From contig VZRZ01007768.1 of assembly GCA_013398175.1 (NCBI GenBank), positions 291,364-355,363 on the forward strand: a DNA stretch of 64,000 bases. Reading direction: 5' to 3'. This document shows positions 13,546-27,994 of the stretch, in pieces. Below the pieces are notes generated by a model, which searched no databases, was not told where the DNA came from, and was given only the letters and a program-made list of their open reading frames with translations. The DNA is from Climacteris rufus (Eukaryota > Chordata > Aves > Passeriformes > Climacteridae). Position numbers and translations under genes: made by a program. Numbering within the stretch: the stretch's first letter is position 1; each line of letters starts with the position of its first letter.

Positions 13546-16500
13546 TGAAAATAAAACCCAGCAACGTCCAAAGGAATTACCCTCTTCTGTAGGCTGAAAC
13601 AATTATATAAAATGGTTTCCTTGTCAGCCACGGGAACAGTAGTCCTTTTGACATCACCATTTTTTCTAATGCTGTCAAACATCAGTCTAAATGGCAATAT
13701 TAGGATTTAGCACTAGAGCCTCAGACTTACTGACTTAAAAGTGTCAGTATTACTGCGTGATTTAGTTAAAGCATCATCTTTCTTTCTGAACTATTATTCT
13801 GTTTTATATCCCTGTTATTTGTGCACTGTGACTTCCCCAAGAAAATGCATTAAAATCCAGGTTTCAGAAAAGTCTGGTTTTGGTCATTTTGAAGTGGAAA
13901 GAGGCTTTTGTGCCCTACCTAAAGAAGTTTGCCACTTGACATAGGATACACAAGTTTCTGTAATCAGACCATCATAAATCCTATCATTCGTTTTAGATTG
14001 ATTTTGACATTCCAAGGCTTTGTCATCACAGATACACGTGGGGAGGCACCAGTTCCCTTAAGCCATGTCTAGAGACTTTAGCATAAAATTGGCAAGATCT
14101 GAAGGCCTGGCTGTCTCATTAGCACAGGGTTTATCAGCATTAATGATAATGGAAATTACTGAGCAGAGGTTTGTGACCTGGACAGTGTGGTGGCAAAATA
14201 CCTTGGTCTTCTCCATGTTACCGCTCCTGTTTTACAAAAGAATTAATTTCTCTATTACTTGTTTCACTCCTCTTTAGCTTCAGAAAGTCTCTTGTGAAAG
14301 CAGCAAGTGCAGGAACTGGTCCCTTGCTGTTGACAATCCCCTTTTCAGCTGCCTTTAATAAGTAGCTGGGTTATCCCATCAATCTTCACTGTGAGAGAGA
14401 AGCCATCCACCGTACCAAATCACAACTCATTTCCTCTGGGTCCCAGCAGACCACCAGTCTTTCCAGGAGCGTCTTCCTCTGATTTCTCTCAGTCATTTCT
14501 CATAGCTACTTTTCCATGACATAGGATACTAGACAACAAGGAATATTTCCAGCAGCAATGAATGCAAAGAACAGCAGCTGGGAAGAAATGTGTGGCTGGG
14601 TTATTTAAAAACGTTCTGAATCTCCATCTTCAGTAAAGGTGAATTTAAGCTGTGACAGGAACAAGGTCTGTTTTTACAGGAAAACACAATCAGCACCTCT
14701 GCAGCCTAGAACGTTTTGATCTAGCTGTAAAAAAAAATAGAAACAAATATGTAATTATTCTTTAAATCTACAGGAGCAACACAGGCATCAGGAAAATAAA
14801 TCTACTAGAAGCTGGAGGAAATGTTGACAGTAGAATAAATGGATATAAAATCTCTATAAATAAATTCAGGTAGCAAATTAAAAACCAAGAAATGCCTTTT
14901 TAATCTTTGGACTGGAGCACTGTTGAAAGGGGGAGAGTGGAATACAAATAGTTTCTACCTTCTTTTAAGAGTTTATAACTTGATCAACAGAGCTCTTGGC
15001 TGGGATTGCCTATGGCATCAGTGGGCTTGGTAGTGTCTCCTTCAGGCCTTTTTTCCAGTCCTGCACCCAGATCCACTATTTCTACAGTCATCACCCTGGT
15101 CCCCCGCAGAAAGGACAGAACTAAAGGCAAGAAAGAAATGTCCCCATTTTTTTCATACTGTTCTGCCACCTGCTTGTCACATGACTTTGCTGAGTATAAT
15201 TTCTCATTTGATATCAGTTTTCATTATGTTTTGCAGTAAATATGTCTACAGAAAAAAAGATAACTGAGATGTGATTGTTCCTGTTCCTGTTATGTTTAAG
15301 AAAAATGGACCATTCCTCTGCTAATTTATTTCCAGAAAATAAGAAAGCAAGAAGACTTGCAAAAGGATAGGAAAAAATACTTTATTATTAATTTTCTGTT
15401 AGCTAGGTAATTACATTTTCAAAATGTTTCTGAAACCTTTCCATATTGCAGTTAACAATTATCAAGCCAGAGGACACTGGAAAGTGATAATTAGGTGTGA
15501 AACAACACTCATGACCCTGCAGATAGCCCTCTTGCCAGCCATTTAACACTTACTCTGGTGCCAAAGCTATGAATGCTGTGTTTTTCAACAGCATTTAGGT
15601 GCTAATAAATTATCCAACAGTTTGAAAGCAATGGCCTAGATGGGAGAGTTTAACTGCTGAGGTCATGGGCAGTGATTCCCTCTGACCTGCAGCAACCAGA
15701 GCCATGCCATCCAGAGAAGAACGGGACAGGCTTCTTGGCAAAGCTGCTCTATTTCCACAGCAGCAGAAGCAACCCTGGACAAATCAAGGGTAACTTTCCC
15801 ATACTTCAAAATGCCTCTTTTTGAAATGGAAAGCTAATTTACTTGTGGGATTCAATCTTGAGATGCGCCACAAGTGTGTCCAGAATTTGATACTGCCAGC
15901 TGGGGTTATCCCATGCAGATACAGTCGTCTAGACAGGTAAATTCCACTTGTCGTCTTTCCTCATTATTAAAGGTTCCTTAAGTACAACTTACCTAAATGA
16001 AGCAATAAAATAAGCCAAAAATGTAGCCACCAGTTCTTCTGAACTATGTATATTGCATTCACCTCCTTAGTTTATAGCAAATAAATTCTCCACTAGAAAT
16101 AACATTTATGTGGATTTACAGTTCAAAGCAAGAGCACCAAAAGTAGTTCAGCATCTAAGCATCTACCTGGCTGCCAGCACACATTTCAGAGGCACTAACT
16201 GAGTAGACATAAAGATGTCATGTCAAAACTGCCCCTCTGTGCTACATACTCCAAGTCCAGTCCAGGACTGGAAATTACTCACCACTTTATGCTTCTTTGT
16301 CCATATGCTTCATTCCCCGTTCCTACAGTTTGCTGTGGAAGACACACCGCCTCTATAAGTGATCTAAAGGATATGATACCAACTCATCTGGTAGGATCAG
16401 AAATGGGCTCAACCGGACTAAAACATGGTTATATCTGGCTAGAGAGAGAAAAATCCACATGCACATACATTCAGATATATTTTCTGAACAAGGGCTTTAC

Positions 16501-19349
16501 TATGTTCAGAAGCTGTTTGTTTTCACTCTACAGTGGTGTAAAGCAGGGATCACCACAGTGCAGCAATAGGGCATCATGGGATAAGATAATATAAAAATCT
16601 AATAGGAATGAGATAAAGGCAAGACCCAAAGTGACACATAACATAGGTATGTTTAAAATAGCTGTTTATTTTTGCCTCAGGTGCTTCAGGGCATTCACCT
16701 GCTGCCTCAGAAGGTTGCAGGCTTTGGCATAAGCTCGTGTGACTTACCCTGGTGTACTGGGACTGGCTGGGGTGGAGGTAGCTTTCCTCACAGCCACCTG
16801 CGTGGGGTTGTGCTTTGAACTGGCAGCTGAAGTAGTACTGATAAAACAGCAATGGTTTTCTAGTTCATGAACAGAGCTTGCCTGGCAGCACATCTTCTTT
16901 TCACACTTTGCTCCCAGTGAGGAGGCTGGGAGTACTGGGAGACGACCCAGATGGGACAGCTGACCTCAGATCACCAAAGAGAGATCCCACCATAAGACAC
17001 TCTGCCCAGCAATAAAAGTTCAGGACAAATAGGAGAAATGGGAGGTGGATTTTCATGGTTATTAAATTTGTCTTCCCAACTGCTACATTCTTTCCTCAAA
17101 ATGACTGAGCCTCCAATAGGAAATACTGAACAAATCCCTCTTTTTCGTTTGCTTGCACACACAGCTTTTGCTTTCCCTATTAAATCATCATGATCTCAAG
17201 CTGTTAGTCCTTTTTTCTTCTACTGTCTCTGCATTCTGCTGGGCAAGAGGGAGTGAGTAGGTGGGTGGGCGTTTTGCCTTTGGCCTGGGGCAACTCACCA
17301 TACCTGGACTCCTAAGTGTACCACTAGATATCTACATCTAGGCATAAAACTTGGTCTCCTACGGCTCACCCTTAAAGAAGTTTTGTGTCAGAGTAACAGG
17401 TGTACAAAACCTGAAAGAGAGTAGAAAGAAACGTAAAGGAAGCACAGCCACAAAAACTTAGCAAATACTCATTGTCCATTTTGTATGTTTACCCCCAATG
17501 TGAAGAATATGATGGGATAGAGGCTTACACATCTTTAATTCTTGTGCTGCCTGAATCCAACCCTGTCCGTATCTCTTTCTCTTCCTGATATTGTGTTTGG
17601 TCTAAACTCTCGACCATCTACCAGGGCTAAAAAGAGACATTGCAACCAGTTCTCTGCACTCACTCATATGAGAATTGCTGGCCTGTTCACTACTGAGTTT
17701 ATTTGGGGATTCCATTTAAATGGCAGGTCCGAGGAGAATTGCTCACTTATCTCCTCCTTCTGGAAGAAACTGAGCCAAATGCCATTGAAATGCATATTTG
17801 CTCTCTATAGTGGCATTGTCTTTGGTAATCCGGGTGCTCTGCTGGCAACCAAACATCTCACATACTGGAGGCCTTCTCTGAAGAAATGATAACAAACAGT
17901 TAGGGAAAACCCGCTTCAGAAAAAAAAAATCAGCAAAACTGAAATGGTTTAAGGGTCGTCTTTCTCTGTAAATAAAGTGGTGAAAAGAATGAGATGTTTC
18001 AGTGAAGTGCTCAGCCACAGCAGAGGTACAAATGAATGGAACCAATGTAAGCACAACTAGAAAACGTTGAGTAGGGAAATTGTTCTACAAATGCCTTTTT
18101 TCCTCTCATCTGATCCTCCTTGTACATGCATTCCTCAGGAAAAGTGCTGTGTTATTGTGGCAAGGGGATTTTGCAAGTATGGATATTGATGTCTCCCTTA
18201 ACAGAAGGGAATGTTTGTGGTACAATGTAACTCGTGCCATTGTGTTGTTAGTAAGTTTTGTGCAAAGGAACTGAATGATTCAGGATTTATACACTCTGAC
18301 AAAGAACATTTGTCCCATCCTCTATCAGTAAAGACTTTAGAATCAGTATCCTCCTTTTTTATACAGATATTTTATAGCTGCTATGCCAGTGTAAAAAGAC
18401 CTTGAACTGAGCAGGTGTCTTTAGGCTTCTTACACTGCCAAAATATCTCTTAGAGATTTTACAGAACACTTTATGAGACAGAGGCTATGAACATGTTAAG
18501 TTTTAAGGCAAGCCAAGGATTACACAGCTAGAACAGGTGTGGCCTCAAAGGAGAACATTCAAGGTGACATTTTTTAGTCACAATGTTGGTGGCATCTTGA
18601 AATTTTCATACAAAGAACATGCAGCAGCTGTGTGTGAGTGTACTTCTTATACCTGCACACACCTACAGTGCTACTTACAGAATAAGTATTTCAAGAATCT
18701 GGAAAGGGAAGCTGAATAGCATCATCCACACTTTGTGATTTTCATTAAATAGCCATCACTTTTTCTAATCATCTTGCCCTGAATCAGGCTATGGGAGGTA
18801 TTTGCAGACAACTCTGATTGACTTCTATCATTTCAAAGCATGATAAAAGGATTGAAGTCACTGTAAGTGAAACTGTCAGGAACTAGCTTTTCTGGTTTTT
18901 CATAGCTGAACAAGATAATACAGAAAAGGAAGATAATTCAGCAAAAAATGGCAGACATGAGTAGCAAAGTTGCTGATCTACTAGGTCAAAGGAAAAAATT
19001 ATGATTTAACCTGAATGATGATATGGAGTTTGTATTTTACACCTTTTCTGAACTTTCCATTATTAAAATAATGCTTAATACATTCACCAGATTTGATTTT
19101 TTTTCTTGTGGATTCAGGTTGTAAAAAAAAAAATTCAGAAAAAAAATTTTAAATGAAACCCTGTATCAGGTTTGAAGTTGAATTCTGGATTTTACTCTAG
19201 AGGATTAAAATAGCAATTTTATCTACCAGGCAAGGGTTTCAGAAAACACAGCCGATTTATGATAATTGTTGATTAGAAACAAACAGCATGAAGAGTTTGT
19301 TAAATTTCCATCTGTGGATATATTTATAACCTTCCCAGGAAAAGGCACT
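13546..19349. other. Unique DNA, no gene seen
   Basis: No gene supported. The longest chance frame of the window (124 codons, 16220-16594) is here and has no domain, codon bias or splice context. A cluster of four GGG runs at 17241-17269 could fold as a weak G-quadruplex with one long loop. Confidence 0.55.
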
Positions 19350-19425
19350 GAACACAAATATCCCATTGCTGGAATTATTCTGGCACCATCGTTTCCAAGC
19401 CAACCCATTCTCTGATTCTATGATA
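19350..19425 (+). mobile_element. Possible CR1 3' terminus, diverged
   Basis: 'ccaagccaacccattctctg' followed by 'attctatgat' resembles the sense-strand CR1 terminus (ttccaacccaaaccattctatgattctatg). The upstream 50 bases align only loosely, so the fragment is short or strongly diverged. Confidence 0.42.
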
Positions 19426-22400
19426 ATATGGTCTGGCTTTGCATCCAGCCCTGCCTTGAGCAGGCAATGGGACCAGATGACTAAATTATTTTGTGATTTT
19501 CTGAGTGGTAAAATAAAATTTCTAAGCTACTGCTATTTATTTATTGTAATTGGGAAGAAATGTCTGAACTTTGCTGTTGGGAAGAAATTAATGAACTTTA
19601 CTTGCTCTTTGGCTTTCAAACTCCTAATCAAACTTGCTATTCAGAAGTATTGCATTCTTTTGTGCTCATTACGATTAGGGAGAGCATATATGTGAGTGAC
19701 TTGTGGTTTGGGATAGCTTCTTTTTTAAAATCTCCTAATGCACATCCACATGTATGTAAGGCCAGTGGGGCACTGTGAAGCAAAGAGGTGACCAAATCCC
19801 TGATGGTGACTGGTAGTCAACAAGTCAAAAGGTGCCAATGGAGCTGCTGCAATTCTCCAGGAGTGCACTATTGCAGATATGATGCGATTTAACTTCAAAT
19901 GCTCTGTCCCTGACAGCGATGCTCCATTACTTTGCCCTTTCCGTGTGCTAACAGGATGTTCACAGTCAGTAGGAGTGCCTCAGATATATTGTAATTGTCA
20001 AGGAACAGTGACATGATGATCTATCTGAGCCTTCCTGTGCTTCCTCCTGAACTTTGACTACCTTCATTATTGGGCTCCTTTATTATTAATCTACTTAAGA
20101 AAGCAAGAAAGAATGACTGAGTAGCCACTGAAAGGTGATAAACTCCCAGAGCAGTTCTTCAGAAGGTCTAATGAAGCCCAAGCAGCAGTCAGATCAGCAA
20201 TTTGGCACACTGCTGGCTCCAGGGTGCAGTTCAGCCCCCCTTGAAACCTCTGCAAAGACTCTGGGAACTAGATGATGCCCTAAATGAACAAAGGCTGTTG
20301 TTTCACAGACTGAGTGACATTGAGTATTCCCACAGGGGTTTTTTATTATTATTATTAGATTAGAATCTGTTCTTAAATCACTAAATTGTGTGGAAATTTC
20401 CCATTCCAGAAGTAAGCAAACATTCAAGAGTATATATATTTTACTTAGCAGCTACCACAGAAAAATATACAAAGTGGGAATCTGTTAAATACAAAACCTA
20501 ACTGGATATAAAATGTATTCCCTTGACAGGTCTGTTTCTTTAATAGAGTCTCATTAAAGAGGGAACCATTGTTTTATGGAATATTCCGTGGTTTAATAAA
20601 TAAAATATGCAGCAGTTTAATGTATCTCAAAAAGTTCACTTTTGCAGTGTACTTTAATTTTTCATCAGCATGAGTTTCTCTCAAATAATTCTCATTAAGA
20701 AGCCTTCACTTTGCTTCAGTGCATGTAAAATACTTTCTTTGATCAGGTTTGTTACCTCTGAGTTAATTTTTATTTATGCAATCCAGATAGGTGACATCAA
20801 AGGTATAGTTCATTAAATGAGAGTTGAACAGATTCTTGGGACTCAATTTTTATAAATCATAAGTTTAGAATCACACTAGTAGGGTCCAAGGGAGTTTAAA
20901 AGAGTGACATCTGAGAGATATTTGTTGAATTTTGTGAAATACTTTAGTTGTGCCATTGTTTTTGCCTAATGGACTAGTGATGATGACAGTAAAACCGGAG
21001 CAGACTGTGACACTGTAAGGAAAGGAAAGGAAACAGAATAAGATTTAGCAAAGCCAAAATCTTTTAATTTCATGCTTACTGCAGTCACCCAACCCAAAAC
21101 CTGAGTACAAATAGGAACTTGGAGCTTTGAGTACACACTGTAATAACAGCATTGGCAGAAAGGCCAAAAAAATGTAGGTGAATAAGAAATGTCTCCTGGT
21201 TTGGTCCAAGAGATGATGCTGCTCTGTCAGAATGAAAGGATCTGAATCAGCTAGGTTCTTTTTGTGTTAAATATAGTTTACTATATGTAGGGACTTTTAT
21301 ATGTGTATGGGAATTCACAAATGTGAAAATATACATCTACAGTATAGATTTATGTGTGTTAGGCACATGTGCAAACGCATAGTTACAGGAATTAGGACTG
21401 AGTAGAATAGCTCTGGAAGCCAGCAACAGGTTTCCAGGCTTTGTTGTTACCCTGGTTGGTTTACAATTCAAAATAGATTTAAACAGATAACACAAAGTAT
21501 GCGTGCTGCAATTGCCTCTGCAGCTCTCTGTGCATGCTGTCAGCTCACACTTTAGCAGAAGGGTGTGCAGGACTGTATACAACTGGCACATCTCAGGGAT
21601 GATGGATGGGACACAACATTATATGTCTGCTTTAGAAATTTCACCTGATACGTGAAACTTGTAGTGCAAAAATACTTCCAGCCGGAAGAATGTCTGCCAA
21701 TATTCAGAATAGAAGGGACAAACACTTCACACAGTCAGAAAAGCTTGTGCTTGAAACAGCTTTAGTAGGAAAGACCCTCCATCTTTTGATTCAAGACTGA
21801 AGGTCTTCTCGGCAGTAAACCTGAGCTCACACCTGGGTAACAAACTGATCCAGGCCTCGCTTGAGGAATTTGCATAGTGTTCTTTGCAACTTATCATGCA
21901 ATATGTTCACAGTAGTCTCTTCAGATCTTGAAGGAGCAAACCAGGAGGATATATGCAATATCTTTCAGGACACTTGGATAGAGGGTCTCTGTGTCAGACC
22001 TGTCCACTCACAAGGTGAAAGAGTTTAAAACATCATCAGAAAAAAAAAAAGATACTGATTCACCCAATGTATTGTTACAAAATTCCTAGGTTTGCACAAC
22101 ACTGAGCAAAGCTGCCAAATTTAAAATGATAACAATTGAATTTTAAATTAGTTTATTAAGTAACTTGGCAATAATTCAGACAATATACCTGCTCTCTTGT
22201 TTCTCCTTCTTTGTTCTGGGGTTTTGAGATCACTGTTTGCTTCATTTGACCTTCAGCTTGTCTAGATTCCAGTTAACTCTAATGAAGACATGCTCATGTG
22301 CTCCAGCTTGGAACAGCTCACCCAGAGATTTGGGGAATTTTCACAGAAGTGGTTTGTTTCCCATCCAAACGGAAAAGGCTGATTGTGGGTGGGAGCAGTG

Positions 22401-24460
22401 AAACCACCACAGCGCTTCCACGCAGTGCTGTCAAACAAATCAATGTTCCCTTCCCAGGAGGGGAATTTGGTGTGCAAGCCTGGGAGTGCGATTGGTGCCC
22501 TTTAATGCAAACTGAGGGATGTAGGGGAGCTGGGTCTTGCCTGCCATGGGCCACAACCAACTACTCTCCTCATTTTCCTACCGGTTCTCCACTGCTGCCC
22601 TGATGTTCTTACCAGTTGTGATGTGTTCAGCCTCTGCTTGTCTCGTGCAGTTAAATGGCTCAATGTCATTGTACATTATTAGGTGCTTTTTTGAAAAATG
22701 CTGGTGTAATTTCGTTCTGCAAAGAATATTATAATATAGGCTGGCATGCACACAGGCATATGAGTGTCTCAAACCACTCTTCCACGTGACAGGACAACAA
22801 GCCAGTATAAGCATATGTCTGTACTTCTAGTGGCTTTAATGAGGAGACAGTGTAGATCAGTCATGATACAGCTGGTGAGGATGTCAATCCTTCCAGCCAG
22901 GCACTGTAGTAGCAGTCATGCACCTCCAGATATCAAGGCACCTCTCACATCACATTGTGGAGCACGGTGCTGCTTTCACCCTGTACTTCTACCTTGATTG
23001 TTAAACACATAATATATAGCACAAATGCTTCCATCAGTGCTACCCTGACTCTGGATACTCATTTTGACCACACATATGATTACAGCAACAACAATTTGCA
23101 TGCACTGTAATCTCATGATGACTTAGTTCTAGAGATAATCCCTGATTCACTAACTTATTTAATAGAATCAGATTTCAGATCCGTGGTGAGCTCTGCCAAA
23201 TATCAGAAGCCCCAAAAGCCAAAGAGTGGATTTCATCTTACATGTTGGAAGGATATACAGAAAATTTTCACAACCACATCCTCAGCACCGCAGTCAGTTC
23301 CCTTGTGTGATTCTACCCCTGATTCCTGTGGGGAAAAAGTAAACCAGCAAATCTTAAGCTCAGCTTGTGTTGGGATGCTCTAAGTGTCTGAGTTAAGTTC
23401 CTTTTGCCCTGTAAAAAATTGGTTATGTACTCTATACAGTGTTGGCAACATACACACTGGTCACTTGTCTAAGCTACCATAGCACTTCAAGATGGGAAAA
23501 GCAGGGTTTCTGAGACTTATAAATTGTGGGGTTTTTCTCATTATTGAATTTCAAATTTTATGAAGACTGTCTACTAAAGCAGCAATAAGCGTCCATTAGC
23601 AACAGCTGAATGACACCATTGGTCTTTCATTCACTACTTGTTCTGAAGCTTTTGTGCTGCCACTCTTTGTACCACTGCTAATCTGTCAGCTGGAAATTAC
23701 ACCACATGTGCTACTTATATCAGTGACAGTGTTCAAAAGCAAAGTCAGATCCAGACAGCACCTACAGGAAAATTCGTTAAGGTTGTCATGTGGAATAAAA
23801 ACTATTTGATGTTCAGGCTCTTTTTTTCACTGATTAGTTCCAAATTTGTTTTAAATACATGCTGAGAAGAAAGCAGCAGAATTAGACCCTAATTCAGCAA
23901 AAAATCTGAGTATGTGGGTTTTTTCCACTGCATCAGTAGCACAACCAAAGTCATGATGAACTGTTTGCTGAATTTGCTTTGCTTTGATGAAGCTGTATCT
24001 GTGAAACAAAATCTAGTCTGCTGCACTAGCGGGATGTAATACATAACTTTTAAAAATAGAAGATGATTATAAAATCTGATCCCTTTTCTGCTTTGAGCTA
24101 CAGTATGACTCCTAGCTTAACCACAGAGCAGAGGAACAGCAAACTGCCCAAAGAGATGATGTTGGCAAAGCCCCAACCATTATCTTCAGGCAAAGTTTGT
24201 TTGAAAGTGGGCAATTTTCTGAGTTCACTTTTCTCCTATGAAAATGGGATTTCCTGACTCTGCTTGCTGCTGCTATTCTCATGCAAACTCCGGTCCAGGA
24301 CAACTAGATAAGGTCTTTTTGGGGGAAACATAGCAAAGACAATAGTCAGACATATACTCTAGTAGAATATCCGTAATTTTCTGTGACCTTAGCTCTGACA
24401 ACTCATGCAAATTGTTTGTGATTGCCACCACAACATTATTTACTCTTTTTCTGCATTACT
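19426..24460. other. Unique DNA, no gene seen
   Basis: No gene or clear repeat. The stretch around 20540-20860 is AT-rich, free of recognisable repeats and dense in ATTA cores, which would fit an old conserved noncoding segment but does not prove it. Confidence 0.5.
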
Positions 24461-24860
24461 TAGAATCACAGAAAGGTTTGGGTTGGAAGGAATGTTAAAG
24501 ATGATCCAGTTCCAACTCCCCTGCCACAGGCAGGAACATCTTTCACTAGACCAGGTTGCTCAAAGCCCCATCCAACCTGGCCTTGAACATTTCCAGGGAT
24601 AGAGCCACTTCTCTGGGCAACCTGCGCCTGAGCCTCATCACCCTCACAGGGAAAAGTCTGTTTGTAATATCTAATCTAAACCTGCCCTCTGTCATTTTAA
24701 AGCCATTACACCTTGTCCTATTGCTACATGCTCTTATCAAAAGTCCCTCTCAGCTCCCTGGTAGCCCTTTTAGGTACTTAATGTGCTGTAAATTCTCCCC
24801 AGAGCCTTCTTTCTCCAGGCTGAACAGCTCCAAAGCTCTCAGCCTCTCTGCATAAGAAAG
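24461..24860 (-). mobile_element. CR1 LINE 3' fragment, well preserved
   Basis: This is an antisense CR1 copy with many near-consensus blocks: 'ggtttgggttggaaggaa', 'cactagaccaggttgctcaa', 'cccatccaacctggccttga', 'cttctctgggcaacctg' and 'aatatctaatctaaacctgc'. Its 3' edge 'tagaatcacagaaagg' is a degraded octamer tail. It is among the best preserved CR1 pieces here, implying a later insertion than those at 4.8 and 31.2 kb. It has no intact frame. Confidence 0.95.
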
Positions 24861-27800
24861 ATACCTCTTTGTCTTCACCCCAGGTTTGTCATGCCTGGAG
24901 GGATTGCTACTTCCTCTAGCCCAGGTTTACACAAGGCTTGGAGGACATTCAGTTCATAACTCTGCCTTAAGCACTTCACAGTTGAAATTCAGAATAAAAT
25001 AATATCAGTGACACTTTGGAATGCAAGGTAAGACCCTAATCTCATATAATAAACTGGGATCCTTGTAGTTCAGTGGAGAGAAAGAGACTTTAATACCTGA
25101 CTGACAAAATCCTGAGTGAAGGCACGAATGCTCCCACAGAACTTCTTAAACATGTGTGTAAAATCCAGACCTCATTGCAGAGGCCAAACTTATATGAACA
25201 TCAGCAGTGCCAAGACTTCACCCTCAGTTTTTAGTTTCAGCAGGGTGAAAAGCCAACTTTGGAGAAAGCGATGGGACTGGAAAAAAGGAGAAATGTTGGG
25301 GGTGCAATAAAAATTAAAATTAATAGCGAATTTCAACTGAGGTAGAACTGGGGAAAACTGTCAATAATGACAGTGCTGTTTCAGCTGGGATTAGATTCTA
25401 TTTATTTTATGAAGAATATTTTATCAGAAGAAAAGCAATTTAGCAGTGTCTCTTCTGGAACTGCTTCCACGTTTATCCAAAGGAAAAGCCTGTCCTTTTC
25501 TTTCTTACATGCTTTTTAAATTTATTTGCTTATTTTTGCCTTCTACTCACTAACATTTTTCCAAGTTGCTCAGCTTGGTTCTCCACTCTCTCCATGGTAT
25601 GAAAGCTTTATTGTTCCCTGTGAATGCTCCGTCACTTTCCCCTCCTAGTTCCACGTTTTGGCACAAATGGACCCTTTTGAGCTTCTGTGTGAAGACCACC
25701 TGCAGCAGACCTTGAAATGACTAACGTGGAGGTGGGCTGAGATCAGCTTTAACTTGATTTTCAAATATACTCTACAACTCCTGCTGTTTCCTACTCCCCA
25801 AAACTACTTCATTTCCTACACAAACTGCTAAAGTAATAGTCCTGAAAGAGGAAGCAATGATTTACAGTGACTCTTCTTAACACATGAACATTAATTTTAT
25901 TTATTGTACCATGTACAAAATTTACTGAAGCCCATGATTGGTATTTTGAAGGAAATATGGTAGATTACTCAAGTCTATGGATATACCTGTAGAGATTTAT
26001 AGAACATTGTCTTCAATATTTAGAACATAGTACATGACTAGTACTGACATTATGTCCAATGTTCATTTTGCTCATTTACTTTTGCGGGTGGAGATTAAAT
26101 AGTTGCCAATTCACAAAATGGAAGGGCTTTTTTGATAATATATTGAACAGTAGATATGTAGAGGTAAATTAAAAGTATTACTTAATAGCAGACACATAAA
26201 CTCAGAACCAACACAAACTATTTGTGACTTTTAACTGCTTGAAAACTGAATTTTAAAAAAAGATCTATTAATGGTCTGATCCTATGAAGATTCAGTACTA
26301 GTCAAAGGACACATTTCTAGCACAGTCCTATGCCTGGTCGAGAGTGTCAAGGGACAGAACTCACAGCAGTTAAGCACTGTGGTTGATGACATTTACAGGG
26401 TCAGTAACAATAGCTCAATTGTCCAGCCATCTCTTTATCAGGTAAGAGATACTTTGAAATCAATGAAATTGCCCAGGATTAACAATAAGGTGATTGAGTG
26501 CTCAATCAGCCCCAATAGAAAGATTCCTTCTAGTTCATTGTTCAACTAAGCAGGTAAGAAAAAGCTGCAGTTTCCAAACATCCCAGATACATAACAGCCA
26601 GACACACAGGCAAGTGCACATGCTGGGGAAATGAAATTAGCAAATTGTGTCATTTGATTTAGCATATGATCACATCTGACAGGCATGAACTTGTCTCTGA
26701 TGTGTTTTCTTGATGGTGCTGGAAAAAGAAAAATGTGAAGCCAGTTAGGAATGTTTCTGAATGTGATGTTTTCCTTTTCCCCCATGCTTTCTTTTTCTTT
26801 TCTTTCAGTAAAAACACTGGAGATGTTTAAAATCCCTAAATCATACAAGGCATATTTTTAATATCTTGTACTAGGGATAACCTTTTTAATAGTACTGGAA
26901 ATCCCCATATAGCATATCTAGGTGTATTCAGATGGATTGCTTCCATATGAAGACATTTTCTTTTGCCATTTTTCATTCTATTGTACATATCTGTAACTTA
27001 TGCTTTTTATAATGAAGGGTTACTCTTAATAACCTCGTATTTTTTTTTAATTTTTTTTTTTTTAGAAAGAGCAGATGTGGTGAAGTGAATGAGAGCTATT
27101 GGTTTAATAAAGCCCAGTCATCTTCTCTCAGATGTTACAATAAACCAGATTAGATAGAGCTTTAATGGATAAAGCTCCAGTGTTACTTCTGCTGTTGATA
27201 AATGGTTTGAAATTTCATTTTCTCTGCTCTGTGTACCTTGCATATGTGCCTGTATTTAACTGTTTAGAATCTGGAATTGTAACAACATGAAAGCAAAGAT
27301 CCCCTTGATCACAAAATAGCTTGTTATACAAATGATGATTCTTACATGATAGGGAGAAGCCAAAGGTGACAAATCCTTCCCTCTCAATAAATTCCCTTCA
27401 TGGGAGTCTTTAGTACATTTCTGCCCATAATGTCAGTCAAGCAATAACAGAAAATTCAGTGTCATTATGGAAAAAAGACATTAAAACAGTTTTAGGGGTG
27501 GAGAGAGGGGATACAAGAATATACTTCAAAGAGAGGGTCTTGTTTTCCTTCTATTCCCTCAGTATTTCCATGAAACCTAAGGCAATGACATCACAACAAA
27601 ACAAGGTTGCCAAGATATACTATACGAAAACATGTTTTCACATGGTTACATTTTCTGCAAATTATAGTTCTTGGAATATAAATCAGAATAATTGTTTAAA
27701 TCAGAGTGACTGTTGAAACAGATTTACAGAGATCAAATCAAAAATGTAATAATTCTTGTGGTTTCACTAATGCTCAGAGCACCAAATACTTCTGAAAATT

Positions 27801-27994
27801 TTGGTTGTCAGTTATATATAGTGTTTACATTAACATGCTGCTTGAACAGAGAAAATATATATTTTAAGATGAAAATGTGAATCCAGGGTTACAAGAATGT
27901 TTCTGAAACAGCTAAGTCATCTTGTTTCAAGTAAAACCAGATGTTTGCTTAAAGTGAAAGGCAATCATTTCTTTTAATTATGTTCACTGGTTAG
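24861..27994. other. Unique AT-rich DNA, no gene seen
   Basis: No gene supported. A T-rich tract lies at 27040-27063. A pyrimidine-rich segment ending in TTAG at 27991-27994 immediately precedes the candidate exon described next. Confidence 0.5.

Noticed and set aside
16220..16594. Longest open frame in the window (124 codons)
   Set aside because: No domain, no codon bias, no splice or promoter context. A frame of this length is expected by chance in 64 kb.
17241..17269. Four GGG runs as a G-quadruplex promoter element
   Set aside because: One loop is eleven bases long and there is no gene or CpG island next to it, so structure and function are too weakly supported.
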